64,000 nt of DNA, taken from positions 62,001 through 126,000 of the forward strand of contig NZ_JBPPGG010000001.1 in assembly GCF_051304405.1 (NCBI RefSeq), written 5' to 3'. Positions within the stretch are counted from its first letter, which is position 1. Each line of letters starts with the position of its first letter. Both the position numbers and the translations under genes were made by a program. The notes beneath the pieces are model-generated. The model was given only the letters and a program-made list of their open reading frames with translations. It did no database searches and was not told the origin of the DNA. The DNA comes from Pedomonas sp051304405 (lineage in GTDB: Bacteria; Pseudomonadota; Alphaproteobacteria; Sphingomonadales; Sphingomonadaceae). This document shows positions 1 to 8,223 of the stretch, in pieces.

Positions 1-93
1 TTCGAGACGCTGAACAGCATCTGCGAATTTCTGGACTGCCAGCCCGGCGATATTCTCGAATATGTGCCGGATGACGACGCGACGGTCCCATAA
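1..93 (+). CDS. XRE/Cro-type HTH regulator, C-terminal fragment
   Basis: Only the last 30 codons are present; the gene enters from the left edge. The residues read FETLNSICEFLDCQPGDILEY, the usual end of a short Cro/CI-type regulator whose final helix precedes a QPGDILEY tail. These proteins bind DNA as dimers. The recognition helix and any target lie outside the window. The family call rests on this tail motif alone. Confidence 0.6.
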   Translation, partial: FETLNSICEFLDCQPGDILEYVPDDDATVP

Positions 94-222
94 GTCTGCG
101 CCCTGAAAAAGAGCTGACGGGCGCAGTCCACACCCCTCTTTTGGTCATAAAAACCCTTCTTGCATAAAGACTATTAATTTGTGACTGTTCAGGGTGCACA
201 CGGGAACCGAAAGGGGGATTTC

Positions 223-807
223 ATGGCCAAAGCCACAACCGTTCGTGCCAAGGCTGCGCCCAAGTCCACTTCCGTCGCGAGCGACAAGACGGCGGCCAAG
301 CCATCCACCACCGACAAGCTGATCGAGCGCTTGTCCAAGCGGCTGGAAAAGGCGGAAAAAGTCATCGCCGATCAGAAGGCGAAACTCTCCGAACTCGCAA
401 AGAGCATTGCCGCGCTGGAAAAGGCGGCGAAAAAATCCGCCGCTCCGGCAGCCGCCGCGGCGCCGGCGGAGAAGCCGGCCAAGCCTGTGAAGGCGAAAGC
501 GAAGGCCAAGCCGAAGGCAAAGGCGGCGACGACGAAGGCGAAGCCCGACGCCAAGGCCAACGGCGTCGACACGAAGGCGACCACCGGGAAAAAGGCTGCG
601 GCCGACACCAAGGCAGCAACCAGCAAGCCCGCCGCCAAACCTGCTGCCAAAAAGCCCGCCAAAAAGACGGCGACAAAAAAATCGTCTGCCAAGAAACCCG
701 CGTCCAAGGCCAACGGCGCAACCGCTCCGAAGGAAACGCCCGCAGCGGCCGTCATTGCCGCCACTGCGCCGCGCAAGCGCGGGCGCCCGCGCAAGACCGC
801 GCTCTGA
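223..807 (+). CDS. Lys/Ala-rich histone H1-like protein with AT-hook-like tail
   Basis: A 194-residue protein made almost entirely of Lys, Ala, Pro and Thr. A short N-terminal segment (about residues 35-80, KLIERLSKRLEKAEK onwards) is heptad-like and could form a coiled coil. The rest is a disordered tail with AKAKAKPKAKA and KKPAKK runs, ending in RKRGRPRK, an AT-hook-like GRP core. This resembles bacterial H1-like nucleoid proteins, so it probably coats DNA or RNA. ATG at 223 is preferred over an in-frame GTG at 181 because an AAAGGGGG ribosome site precedes it. A hairpin terminator follows. Confidence 0.75.
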   Translation: MAKATTVRAKAAPKSTSVASDKTAAKPSTTDKLIERLSKRLEKAEKVIADQKAKLSELAKSIAALEKAAKKSAAPAAAAAPAEKPAKPVKAKAKAKPKAKAATTKAKPDAKANGVDTKATTGKKAAADTKAATSKPAAKPAAKKPAKKTATKKSSAKKPASKANGATAPKETPAAAVIAATAPRKRGRPRKTAL

Positions 808-844
808 CGCGCCCGGATCGGCACACCCGGTCCGTCAGCACGAA

Positions 845-877
845 AAAGCCGCCGCCCCTCGAGGGGACGGCGGCTTT
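845..877. terminator. Hairpin terminator between the H1-like and WD40 genes
   Basis: AAAGCCGCCG (845-854) pairs with CGGCGGCTTT (868-877). The arms are flanked by A and T runs, so it can end transcription from both the rightward H1-like gene and the leftward WD40 gene. Confidence 0.75.
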
Positions 878-901
878 CTCATGTCCGAATGTGTGCCACG
901 C

Positions 902-1888
902 TCAGCCCGGCAGCTCGACCAGGCCGCCCGTGCCGTCCTCGCGGCCGAAGCCAAGCTGCTTGCCGTCGCGGGAGAAGGCGATGGCGGTCACCGGCACTTC
1001 CTCGTCGGTGCGGCCCGCCACGAGCACTTCCATCTCGTCGTCCGTGCGATAGAGCAGCACCGCGCCGTCAGCGAAGCCCGCCGCCAGGATGCCCTGCTTC
1101 GGATGCGCCGCAACCGCCGTGCACAGCGCGCCGAGGCCGAAGCGCTGCAAGCCGGATTTCCCCATGGGCCCGTTCTTGTCCGTGAACGGCCACAGCACCA
1201 CCGCCTCCGCGCCGGAGGTAGCGAGATAGCGCCCCTTGTCCACCCAGGCGAAGGATTTGGTCTTGGAAGGGTATCCGCCCATGCGCATGTCGGCGAGGTC
1301 GGCGAGCCGCCAGCCGTGGAGCGCATTTTCCTGCATGGCGGTCATCACGAACTTGCCGTCCGGGCTCCAGGTGACAAGCGTGTGCGCGCCTTTCCAGCCC
1401 AGCACCATCGGCTTTGAGGCATCCGAGTTCACCCACCACAGCGAGACGCCGTTGTAGTGGGCAACCGCCAGCCGCTTGCCCTTGGGATCGAACGCCAGCG
1501 ACTGCACCGTGTGCTCGTGGGCGATGGTGCGGAAAATGCCCTTCACCGGCCGGGCCACGTGCACCGTCTTGCCGGTGGCGAAGGCGATGCCGCCGCCGTC
1601 GCTCGCCGCCATTTTCTCGATCCACTTGCCCGGCAGTTCGGCCACATCAACGACCGTGCCGTCCGCCTTCACCAGCTTCACGCAGCCGTCGTCGCCGCCC
1701 GTGGCGATGCCGCCGTCGAAGGCAGCAGCGCACAGGATGCCGCCGTCGTGAATCCGGCGCGGCGGCGTGGCGCCGAACGCCACCTGCCCCTCGGTGGTGG
1801 CAAAGGCGAGCCCGCCCGCCGTCGGCACCACCGCTTCCACATAGGCGCCCAGATTGAGCGCCTGCCCGTTGTCGTCCATCAGCGGCAT
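902..1888 (-). CDS. WD40-repeat protein partnered with a COG0523 GTPase
   Basis: A 328-residue protein with several beta-propeller blades, recognisable from recurrent segments such as SLAFDPKGKRLAVAHYNGV, LVTWSPDGKFVMTAM and AIAFSRDGKQLGFG. There is no signal peptide, so it is expected in the cytoplasm as a scaffold. Its ATG lies 4 bp after the stop of the upstream COG0523 GTPase, so the two are co-transcribed and probably coupled. The pairing suggests a role in metal delivery or sensing, but that is inference. No enzymatic domain is visible. Confidence 0.8.
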   Translation of the reverse strand: MPLMDDNGQALNLGAYVEAVVPTAGGLAFATTEGQVAFGATPPRRIHDGGILCAAAFDGGIATGGDDGCVKLVKADGTVVDVAELPGKWIEKMAASDGGGIAFATGKTVHVARPVKGIFRTIAHEHTVQSLAFDPKGKRLAVAHYNGVSLWWVNSDASKPMVLGWKGAHTLVTWSPDGKFVMTAMQENALHGWRLADLADMRMGGYPSKTKSFAWVDKGRYLATSGAEAVVLWPFTDKNGPMGKSGLQRFGLGALCTAVAAHPKQGILAAGFADGAVLLYRTDDEMEVLVAGRTDEEVPVTAIAFSRDGKQLGFGREDGTGGLVELPG

Positions 1889-1892
1889 GGGA

Positions 1893-2954
1893 TTACGCCA
1901 CGCAGGCCTGGAACTGTTCGTTCAGTGCCTTCGGGTCGAGGTTCCGCCCGATGAGCACGAGGCGCGACACGCGCGGCTCATTCTCGCCCCACGGCTTCTG
2001 GAGGTCGCCGTCGAGGATCATGTGCACGCCCTGCACCACGAAGCGCTGCTCCTCGCCCTGGAAGTTGAGGATGCCCTTGAGACGCAGGATGTCCGGCCCC
2101 TTCTCCTGGGTGAGGTCGCTGATCCAGCGGGTGAACAATTCGCCGATCAGCGGCTTCTCCGACCGCAGGGAGACGCTGGTCACGCCCTTGTCGTGGATGA
2201 CGTTGGGCGCGGCGTGGTGGTCGTGATGGTGGTGGTCATGATCGCAATGCTCGTCGCATTCGTGATCGTGATCATGGTGGTGATGATGGTGATCGTGGTG
2301 GTGGTGATCCTCCTCGGCGAGGAAGCCCGGGTTCGCCTCCAGAATGCGTTCGAGGTCGAACGCGCCGCGATCCAGCAGCTTGTTCACGTCGATCTGCGCC
2401 TTCTCGGTATGGTAGACCACCGCATACGGGTTGATCCGCTTCACGGCGGCTTCCACCTGCTTCAGCTCTTCCGGCGTCACCAGGTCGATCTTGTTGATGA
2501 GGATGATGTCGGCAAAGCCGATCTGCTCCTGCGCTTCCTGCGAGTCCGCAAGACGCAGCAGCAGGTGCTTGGCGTCCACCACGGTGACGACCGCATCCAG
2601 CCGGGTCTTGGCGCGCACATCCTCATCGACGAAGAAGGTCTGGGCGACGGGCGCCGGATCGGCAAGGCCCGTGGTCTCGACGATGATGCCGTCGAACCGG
2701 CCCGGACGCTTGAGAAGGGTCGAGATGATGCGGATGAGGTCGCCACGGACGGTGCAGCAGATGCAGCCGTTGTTCATCTCGAACACTTCCTCGTCCGTAT
2801 CGACCACCAGGTCGTTGTCGATGCCGATCTCGCCGAACTCGTTGACGATCACGGCATACTTCTTGCCGTGCGGCTCGGTGAGGATGCGGTTGAGGAGCGT
2901 GGTCTTGCCGGCACCCAGATAGCCGGTCAAAACGGTCACGGGGATCTGCGCCAT
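1893..2954 (-). CDS. COG0523 (CobW/ZigA-type) metallochaperone GTPase
   Basis: 353 residues. The Walker A motif GYLGAGKTTLL is near residues 11-21, the family metal site is CICC near residues 64-67, a DxxG-like ETTGLADP follows, and the G4 motif is NKID. A His/Asp-rich metal-binding loop spans about residues 217-249. These proteins are GTP-dependent zinc or cobalt chaperones. ATG at 2954 has AAAGG about 9 nt upstream; a GTG 12 bp earlier overlaps that site and is rejected. It is the first gene of a pair with the WD40 gene. A perfect palindrome sits 18 bp upstream. The metal cannot be assigned from sequence. Confidence 0.9.
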   Translation of the reverse strand: MAQIPVTVLTGYLGAGKTTLLNRILTEPHGKKYAVIVNEFGEIGIDNDLVVDTDEEVFEMNNGCICCTVRGDLIRIISTLLKRPGRFDGIIVETTGLADPAPVAQTFFVDEDVRAKTRLDAVVTVVDAKHLLLRLADSQEAQEQIGFADIILINKIDLVTPEELKQVEAAVKRINPYAVVYHTEKAQIDVNKLLDRGAFDLERILEANPGFLAEEDHHHHDHHHHHHDHDHECDEHCDHDHHHHDHHAAPNVIHDKGVTSVSLRSEKPLIGELFTRWISDLTQEKGPDILRLKGILNFQGEEQRFVVQGVHMILDGDLQKPWGENEPRVSRLVLIGRNLDPKALNEQFQACVA

Positions 2955-2971
2955 GCGTCTGTTCACCTTTG

Positions 2972-2983
2972 TAACACGTGTTA
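2972..2983. promoter_or_regulatory. Perfect 12-bp palindrome upstream of the COG0523 gene
   Basis: TAACACGTGTTA lies 18 bp upstream of the GTPase start. Position and symmetry fit an operator. It does not clearly match the classic Zur palindrome, so the binding protein is unknown. Confidence 0.35.
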
Positions 2984-3274
2984 GCCCCCTGCTAATTGGC
3001 GATCCACAGCCGCTTCGTCTAGGGGGAGCGTCATTCTGGCGGGGCCGGACGGCCCGCGGCCTTCCCTCCCGCCCGTCCCGGGGCTACAGGAGGCATGTGG
3101 AGCGAATGTAATTCAAGTGTATAAACATTCCTCCGGCCGCTCGAAGGAAGTATCCTCACTCGTCCGTATGTATGAACACATTTCAAGGGTTCGCAGGAAA
3201 CGCGCGCGGACGATCACCTTCTTCCACGGTCCAGTCACCTTCAACGGTCAATTCATTGGTAATCGAGAGAATTC
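2984..3274. other. Intergenic stretch between divergent COG0523 and macA-like genes
   Basis: Together with the palindrome just to its left, this separates two divergent genes. The left half is GC-rich and the right half (about 3105-3270) leans to AT. I see no gene, hairpin or repeat here; it presumably holds both promoters. Confidence 0.5.
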
Positions 3275-4549
3275 ATGACATCCCGGCGACGCCTTCTTCT
3301 CATCGGCGGCCTTCTTGCCATTGCCGCCGCGGGCTTTACCGCCTGGACCTTCAGCGCCTCCAAACGGCCGGTCTACCAGACCGTCGTTGCCGAGCAGGGT
3401 GATATCGTCACCCGCATCACCGCCTCGGGCAGCCTTCAGGCGGTGGGCACGGTCGAGGTGGGCTCGGAGGTCTCCGGCCTCATCAAGGAGCTGTACGCGG
3501 ACTTCAACACGCCCGTGAAGAAGGGCCAGGTGCTGGCCCGCATCGACCCCAGCACCTTCGAGGCGCGGGTGCTCCAGGGCGAGGCGCAGGAGGCGACCGC
3601 CCTCGCCCAGCTGGAGCAGGCCCGGGCGGACCTGAAGGAAGCCGAGCGCGACTACGAGACCAAGCGCAAGCTCTCCACCAGCGGGTGGTATTCCGCGCGC
3701 GGCACCGAGACCGCCGAGGCGACTCTGGCCAAGGCCCGCGCCGCGGTGAAGCTGGCCGAGGCCAACCTGCTCCAGGCCCGGGCGAACCTCAACCAGGCCC
3801 GCATCGACCTCTCCCGCACCTACATCCGCGCCCCGGTGGACGGCATCGTCATCAGCCGCGCCATCAACGTGGGCCAGACCGTCGCCGCCAGCTTCCAGAC
3901 CCCCACCCTGTTCACCATCGCCGAGGATCTGTCCGAGATGCAGGTGGAGGCCAAGGTGGACGAGGCGGACATCGGCGCCGTCAGCCCCGGCCAGCGGGCC
4001 GAGTTCACCGTGGACGCCTACCCCGACCAGGTGTTTCACGGCGAGGTGAAGGAAGTGCGCCTCGCCAGCGGCGACACCGGGCAGACCCAGGCCACCTCCA
4101 CCGGCGTTGTCACCTACACCGTCATCATCACCGCCCCCAACAAGGACGGCAAGCTGCTGCCCAACATGACCGCCAACGCCACCATCTACCTTGGCGAGGT
4201 GAAGAACGTGCTCAAGCTGCCGATCATGGCGCTGAGCTACGAGCCCGCCGCCATTGCCGCCGAGGCGGCACGGCGCGCGCCGCCGCCCGCCGGCGGCTTC
4301 GGCCCGCCGATGGGCCCGCCGCGCGGCGGCAACCGCACCGCCCCGCCGCCTGAGGCGGCCGAACCGGCGGACCAGCCGCCCCCGGGCGTCAAGGGCCAGC
4401 CGGGCACCGTGTGGGTGCTGGCGCGCGATGGCAAGCCGGAGCGCCGCCCCGTGTTCACCGGTGTGCGCACCGACGAGGAGGTGGCCGTCGTCGGGGGCAA
4501 GCTCCAGCCCGGCGAGAAGGTCATCATCAGCGAAAGTGCCGCATCGTGA
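3275..4549 (+). CDS. MacA-like periplasmic adaptor of an ABC exporter
   Basis: 424 residues. An N-terminal membrane anchor follows Arg residues (LLLIGGLLAIAAAGFTAW). A biotinyl-lipoyl half with SGSLQAVGTVEVGSEVSG comes next, then an alpha-helical hairpin (about 95-170, Ala/Glu-rich with LLQARANLNQARIDL), the second lipoyl half (TYIRAPVDGIV) and beta-barrel domains. A Pro/Gly-rich insertion (about residues 335-380) interrupts the C-terminal region. It should bridge the inner-membrane MacB-like complex to an outer-membrane factor, which is not encoded here. The stop overlaps the GTG of the ATPase gene. Confidence 0.9.
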   Translation: MTSRRRLLLIGGLLAIAAAGFTAWTFSASKRPVYQTVVAEQGDIVTRITASGSLQAVGTVEVGSEVSGLIKELYADFNTPVKKGQVLARIDPSTFEARVLQGEAQEATALAQLEQARADLKEAERDYETKRKLSTSGWYSARGTETAEATLAKARAAVKLAEANLLQARANLNQARIDLSRTYIRAPVDGIVISRAINVGQTVAASFQTPTLFTIAEDLSEMQVEAKVDEADIGAVSPGQRAEFTVDAYPDQVFHGEVKEVRLASGDTGQTQATSTGVVTYTVIITAPNKDGKLLPNMTANATIYLGEVKNVLKLPIMALSYEPAAIAAEAARRAPPPAGGFGPPMGPPRGGNRTAPPPEAAEPADQPPPGVKGQPGTVWVLARDGKPERRPVFTGVRTDEEVAVVGGKLQPGEKVIISESAAS

Positions 4550-5286
4550 CCACAGGCGAGCCCATCATCGTCTGCGAGCGGCTCACCCGGCAGTTCCGCA
4601 TGGGCGAGGAGACCGTCAACGCCCTGCAGGATGTCTCGCTCACCATCGGGCGCGGCGAGTTCGTGTCGATCATGGGGCCGTCCGGCTCGGGCAAGTCCAC
4701 GCTGATGAACCTCATCGGCGCGCTGGACACGCCCACCAGCGGCTCCATCACCATCGGCGGAACCGAGCTGCGCGCCGCCAGCCAGACCGAACTGGCCGAG
4801 CTGCGCGGCCGCACCATCGGCTTCGTGTTCCAGCAGTTCCACCTGCTCCCGCGCCTGACGGCGCTGGAGAACGTGGCCATGCCGCTCATCTACCGCCGCG
4901 AGCCGGTGACGGACGGCCCGGAGCGCGCCCGCCGCTGCCTGGAGCGGGTGCAGCTCGCCAACCGCATGAACCACCTGCCCTCGGAGATGTCGGGCGGCCA
5001 GCAGCAGCGCGTCGCCATCGCCCGCGCGCTGGTGAACGATCCCCTGCTCCTGCTGGCGGACGAGCCCACCGGCGCGCTCGACAGCCGCACCGGCGCGGAG
5101 ATCATCGCCCTGTTCCAGACCCTGAACGCGGGCGGCCTCACCATCGTGCTGGTGACGCACGACGAGCGCGTCGCCCATGCGGGCAACCGCATCATCCGCA
5201 TGCGCGACGGCCGGGTGGAGTCGGACGAGGCCAACACAGACATCTGGCGCCCCCTCGCCCAAGACCAGGAAATCCGCACGTCATGA
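4546..5286 (+). CDS. MacB-type ABC transporter ATPase
   Basis: 246 residues from GTG 4546, which overlaps the adaptor stop as GTGA. Walker A is GPSGSGKST, the signature is MSGGQQQR, Walker B is LLLADEPTGALD, and the switch His is in VTHD. It belongs to the LolD/MacB/FtsE group that powers mechanotransmission rather than classic transport. Here the ATPase is a separate chain, whereas E. coli MacB fuses it to the permease. The three overlapping genes form one unit exporting a substrate that cannot be named; macrolides, peptides or lipid-linked molecules are family precedents. Confidence 0.92.
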   Translation: MTTGEPIIVCERLTRQFRMGEETVNALQDVSLTIGRGEFVSIMGPSGSGKSTLMNLIGALDTPTSGSITIGGTELRAASQTELAELRGRTIGFVFQQFHLLPRLTALENVAMPLIYRREPVTDGPERARRCLERVQLANRMNHLPSEMSGGQQQRVAIARALVNDPLLLLADEPTGALDSRTGAEIIALFQTLNAGGLTIVLVTHDERVAHAGNRIIRMRDGRVESDEANTDIWRPLAQDQEIRTS

Positions 5287-6509
5287 AGCTGATTCCCTCC
5301 CTCCGCCTCGCCTACCTCTCGCTCAAGGCGCACAAGCTGCGCAGCGCGCTGACCATGCTCGGCATCATCATCGGCGTGGCCTCGGTCATTACCATGGTCT
5401 CCATCGGCCAGGGCGCGCGCGACAAGATCGACAGCGAAATCCGCGCCATGGGCACCAACCTGATGATCATCTTCCCCGCCGGCGGGCGCGGGCCTGTCCG
5501 CAGCGCGGAGAGCGCCATCCCGTTGGTGGAAAGCGACGCGGAGATCATGCAGAAGCGCATCTCCGGCGTCGCCGCCGCTGCCCCGGTGCGCTTCGGCTCG
5601 GGCCAGATCGTCGCGAGCGGCACCAACTGGGAAGCCCAGCTCCTCGGCTCCACCAACGATTACCTGATCGCCCGCAACTGGGCCGTCGCGGAGGGGCGCA
5701 ACTTCCGGCCGCTCGAACAACGCAGCGCCTCCAAGGTGGTGCTGATCGGCGAGTCCGTCCGGCGCGAACTCTTCCCCAAGGGCGGCGCCGTCGGCGCCAC
5801 CATCCGCGTCAACCGCGTGCCGCTCAAGATCATCGGCGTGCTCGCCCCCAAAGGCAGCGGCAGCGGCCAGCGCGACGAGGACAACGTGGTCATCGTGCCG
5901 CTCAAGACCGCCCAGTCCCGCCTCATGGGCGCGGGCAACCGCATCGCGGGCGAAATCGACGCCATCTTCGTCAAGACGTCCCGCCTCGAGATCATGCCCC
6001 GCGTGCAGCAGGAAATCGAAACCCTGATGCGCGAGCGCAAGCACACCGCCGCCACAGGGGAGTCGCCCGTGCGCATCGGCAACCTCACCGAGATGATGGC
6101 CCTGCGCACCCAGACCACCCGCACCATGACCGCCCTGCTGGGCGCCATCGCCTCCGTCGCACTGGTGGTGGGCGGCATCGGCATCATGAACATCATGCTG
6201 GTCTCGGTCACCGAGCGCACCCGCGAGATCGGCCTGCGCATGGCCGTCGGCGCACGGCCCGAGGACATCCTCAGCCAGTTCCTCACCGAAAGCGCCCTGC
6301 TCTCGCTGGTCGGCGGCCTCATCGGCGTCGCCATCTCGCTGCTGCTGGTGTTCGCCATCAGCCTGCTCGGCGCGTTCGACGTGACGCTGAACCCCCAGAT
6401 CGTGCTGGTCAGCCTATTCTTCGCCGGACTCGTCGGCATCGTCTTCGGCTACTACCCGGCCCGCAAGGCCGCCCGGCTCAACCCGATCGAAGCACTGCGC
6501 TACGATTGA
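5283..6509 (+). CDS. MacB-type ABC transporter permease
   Basis: 408 residues with four membrane spans: one near residues 22-45 (ALTMLGIIIGVASVITMV) and three at the C-terminus (about 280-400). The large periplasmic MacB_PCD domain lies between the first and second spans. The VTERTREIGLRMAVGA loop and final YPARKAARLNPIEALRYD are diagnostic for the FtsX/MacB fold. The ATG overlaps the ATPase stop (ATGA). A palindromic repeat element follows the stop. Confidence 0.93.
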   Translation: MKLIPSLRLAYLSLKAHKLRSALTMLGIIIGVASVITMVSIGQGARDKIDSEIRAMGTNLMIIFPAGGRGPVRSAESAIPLVESDAEIMQKRISGVAAAAPVRFGSGQIVASGTNWEAQLLGSTNDYLIARNWAVAEGRNFRPLEQRSASKVVLIGESVRRELFPKGGAVGATIRVNRVPLKIIGVLAPKGSGSGQRDEDNVVIVPLKTAQSRLMGAGNRIAGEIDAIFVKTSRLEIMPRVQQEIETLMRERKHTAATGESPVRIGNLTEMMALRTQTTRTMTALLGAIASVALVVGGIGIMNIMLVSVTERTREIGLRMAVGARPEDILSQFLTESALLSLVGGLIGVAISLLLVFAISLLGAFDVTLNPQIVLVSLFFAGLVGIVFGYYPARKAARLNPIEALRYD

Positions 6510-6534
6510 GTTTTTTCTTTCGGGATTTGCTGGA

Positions 6535-6802
6535 TTTTGCAGGAGGGTCGCGGACCCTCCTGCACCTCCCTTTCCCTTTGGGGCGTGCGTCGGAAATGGG
6601 AGGTGCGGGCTGGATCTGATTTTACTGGGCCGCGCCTGTATCGCGCGTGGTTGCGAGCCTCCCGGCCGCTCCAGTGAACGCGACAAGCCCTGCCAAACGC
6701 GGCCCGCTCACCCCCTTGTACAGAGCGCACCCCGGCCGGTTTCAAACGCGGCCCGTCAAAACGAATGGGAGGTGCAGGAGGGTCCGCGACCCTCCTGCAA
6801 AA
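6535..6802. repeat. MITE-like intergenic element, long copy A
   Basis: The ends are inverted copies of a unit that is itself palindromic: GCAGGAGGGTC-N3-GACCCTCCTGC at 6539-6563 and again at 6774-6798. CACCTCCC follows the first and GGGAGGT precedes the second. A run of A follows the right unit. The interior of about 210 bp is clearly related to that of copy B at 7944-8211. The element fills the gap between two convergent genes and could act as a two-way terminator. Confidence 0.75.
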
Positions 6803-6824
6803 AAACACCCCGACAAAAACACCC

Positions 6825-7892
6825 CTATTGCGACACCTGCGACCAGGCGCGGAAGAAGCCCTCGATGGTTTCGCGGGGGATGTTGCGGGTGATGAAGACC
6901 AGCCGGGTGCGCTGGTCGTCGTCCGGCCAGCGGTCGAGGTAGACCGGGTCGTGGAGGATGTGCTGCACGCCGTGGATGACGACGGGCCGCTCCGGGTGTT
7001 CCTCCAGCTTGATGATGCCCTTGACGCGCAGCAGGTCCTCGCCCTGGTTGGCGGTGAGCAGCTGCATCGCCATGGCGAAGGCGAAGCGGCTGATCGGCTG
7101 GTCGAGCACCAGCGCAAAGGAGCGGATGTCCTCCGAGTGCCGGGTCACGTCATGGTGGTGGTCGTGATGGTCGTGATCGTGGCTGTGGTCGTGGCTGTGG
7201 TCGTGGCCATGGTCATGCGCCGCCTCCACCACCTCGGCGGCCAGCCAGCCGCGCACCTGGTCCGGCTTCAGGTCCGGGCGGAAGGTGAGCGTGTCGTCCA
7301 CGATCGAGCGCAGGTCGAAGTCGGGCGCGCCGGTGTCCGCGATCACCGCGCCAGGGTTCAGCGCGCGCAGCCGCTCGAACAGGGCGGCCCCCTCACCTTC
7401 GCTCAGGAGGTCGGTCTTGGTCACCAGCAGCCGGTCCGCGACGGCCGCCTGCTTCACCGCCTCGGGCTGGCGGTCGAGCGTGCCCGGACCGTTGACGGCG
7501 TCCACCACCGTCACCACCTGCGCCAGCCGGTAGCGGCGGGCAAGGCGCGGGTCGAGCAGCAGGGTGTGGATCACCGGCGCCGGGTCCGCAAGGCCGGTCG
7601 TCTCGATGACGAGGCGGGAGAACAGCGGAATCTCGCCCCGCTCGGAGCGCTCCATCAGCATCAGCAGCGTGCGGCGCACGTCGCCCCGCACCGTGCAGCA
7701 CAGGCAGCCCGACGTCATCTCGATGATCGCCTCGGGCGCGGCCTCCACCAGCATGTGGTCGAGCCCCACCTCGCCGAACTCGTTGATGACAACAGCCGTA
7801 TCGGAGAAGCGCGGATCGGCCAGCAGACGCTTCAGCAGCGTGGTTTTACCCGCGCCGAGAAAGCCGGTGAGAATGGTGACGGGGATCATCAT
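6825..7892 (-). CDS. Second COG0523 GTPase, His-rich
   Basis: 355 residues. Walker A is GFLGAGKTTLL (about 10-20), the metal motif is CLCC (about 64-67), with ETTGLADPAPVIHTLL after it. A His/Asp-rich loop lies near residues 220-250. The C-terminal CobW_C domain ends DRWPDDDQRTRLVFITRNI. It is related to the 1893-2954 protein but clearly distinct in sequence, so it is a family paralog rather than a recent duplicate. ATG 7892 and ATG 7889 are both possible; neither has a strong ribosome site, and an imperfect palindrome abuts the start. The gene stands alone between two long copies of a repeat element. Confidence 0.9.
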   Translation of the reverse strand: MMIPVTILTGFLGAGKTTLLKRLLADPRFSDTAVVINEFGEVGLDHMLVEAAPEAIIEMTSGCLCCTVRGDVRRTLLMLMERSERGEIPLFSRLVIETTGLADPAPVIHTLLLDPRLARRYRLAQVVTVVDAVNGPGTLDRQPEAVKQAAVADRLLVTKTDLLSEGEGAALFERLRALNPGAVIADTGAPDFDLRSIVDDTLTFRPDLKPDQVRGWLAAEVVEAAHDHGHDHSHDHSHDHDHHDHHHDVTRHSEDIRSFALVLDQPISRFAFAMAMQLLTANQGEDLLRVKGIIKLEEHPERPVVIHGVQHILHDPVYLDRWPDDDQRTRLVFITRNIPRETIEGFFRAWSQVSQ

Positions 7893-7894
7893 GC

Positions 7895-7915
7895 TGATGA
7901 TATAAAATTACATCA
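7895..7915. promoter_or_regulatory. Imperfect palindrome abutting the second COG0523 gene
   Basis: TGATG and CATCA arms are separated by an AT-rich 11-bp centre and end 3 bp before the start codon. The AT-rich dyad is reminiscent of Zur/Fur-family operators and fits metal-responsive repression. The match to a named consensus is not strong. Confidence 0.4.
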
Positions 7916-7943
7916 GCCGAAAGGAAAGCGCGTTTGCTTTCCT

Positions 7944-8211
7944 TTTTGCAGGAGGGGCTTACCCCTCCTGCACCTCCCTTTCTCCTTGGAGCGTGCGTCG
8001 GAAAATGGGGGTGCTGGATGGAACTGGTTTTACAGGGCCGCGCGTGTATCGCGCGTGATTGCGAGCCTCCCGCCCGTTCCAGACGCCTGCTCCGGACGTG
8101 CCAGACACGGCCCGCTCAATCCCCTCTTATCAGGGGGCGCCTCGATCTGTTCAAGGCGCGGCCCGATAAACGAAAGGGAGGTGCAGGAGGGTCCGAGACC
8201 CTCCTGCATCA
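7944..8211. repeat. MITE-like intergenic element, long copy B
   Basis: Same design and orientation as copy A. The left palindromic unit is at 7948-7971 (GCAGGAGGGGC arm) and the right one at 8183-8207. The interiors share GCGTGCGTCGGAAA, a stretch around TATCGCGCGTG and GCGAGCCTCCC, so A and B are copies of one ~265-bp element. B occupies the gap upstream of the second COG0523 gene and downstream of the lipoprotein gene. Confidence 0.75.
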
Positions 8212-8223
8212 GGAAAAAACCGT

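Noticed and set aside
181..222. GTG 181 as the start of the H1-like protein
   Set aside because: The ATG at 223 has a strong ribosome site directly upstream; the extra 14 residues have no H1-like character.
2972..2983. Confident Zur box
   Set aside because: The palindrome TAACACGTGTTA lacks the TATAATATA-type centre of known Zur sites, so it is listed only as an unassigned operator candidate.
6535..8211. Insertion sequence with transposase
   Set aside because: No transposase frame or terminal CA/TG with target duplication was found. The flanked gene is a GTPase.
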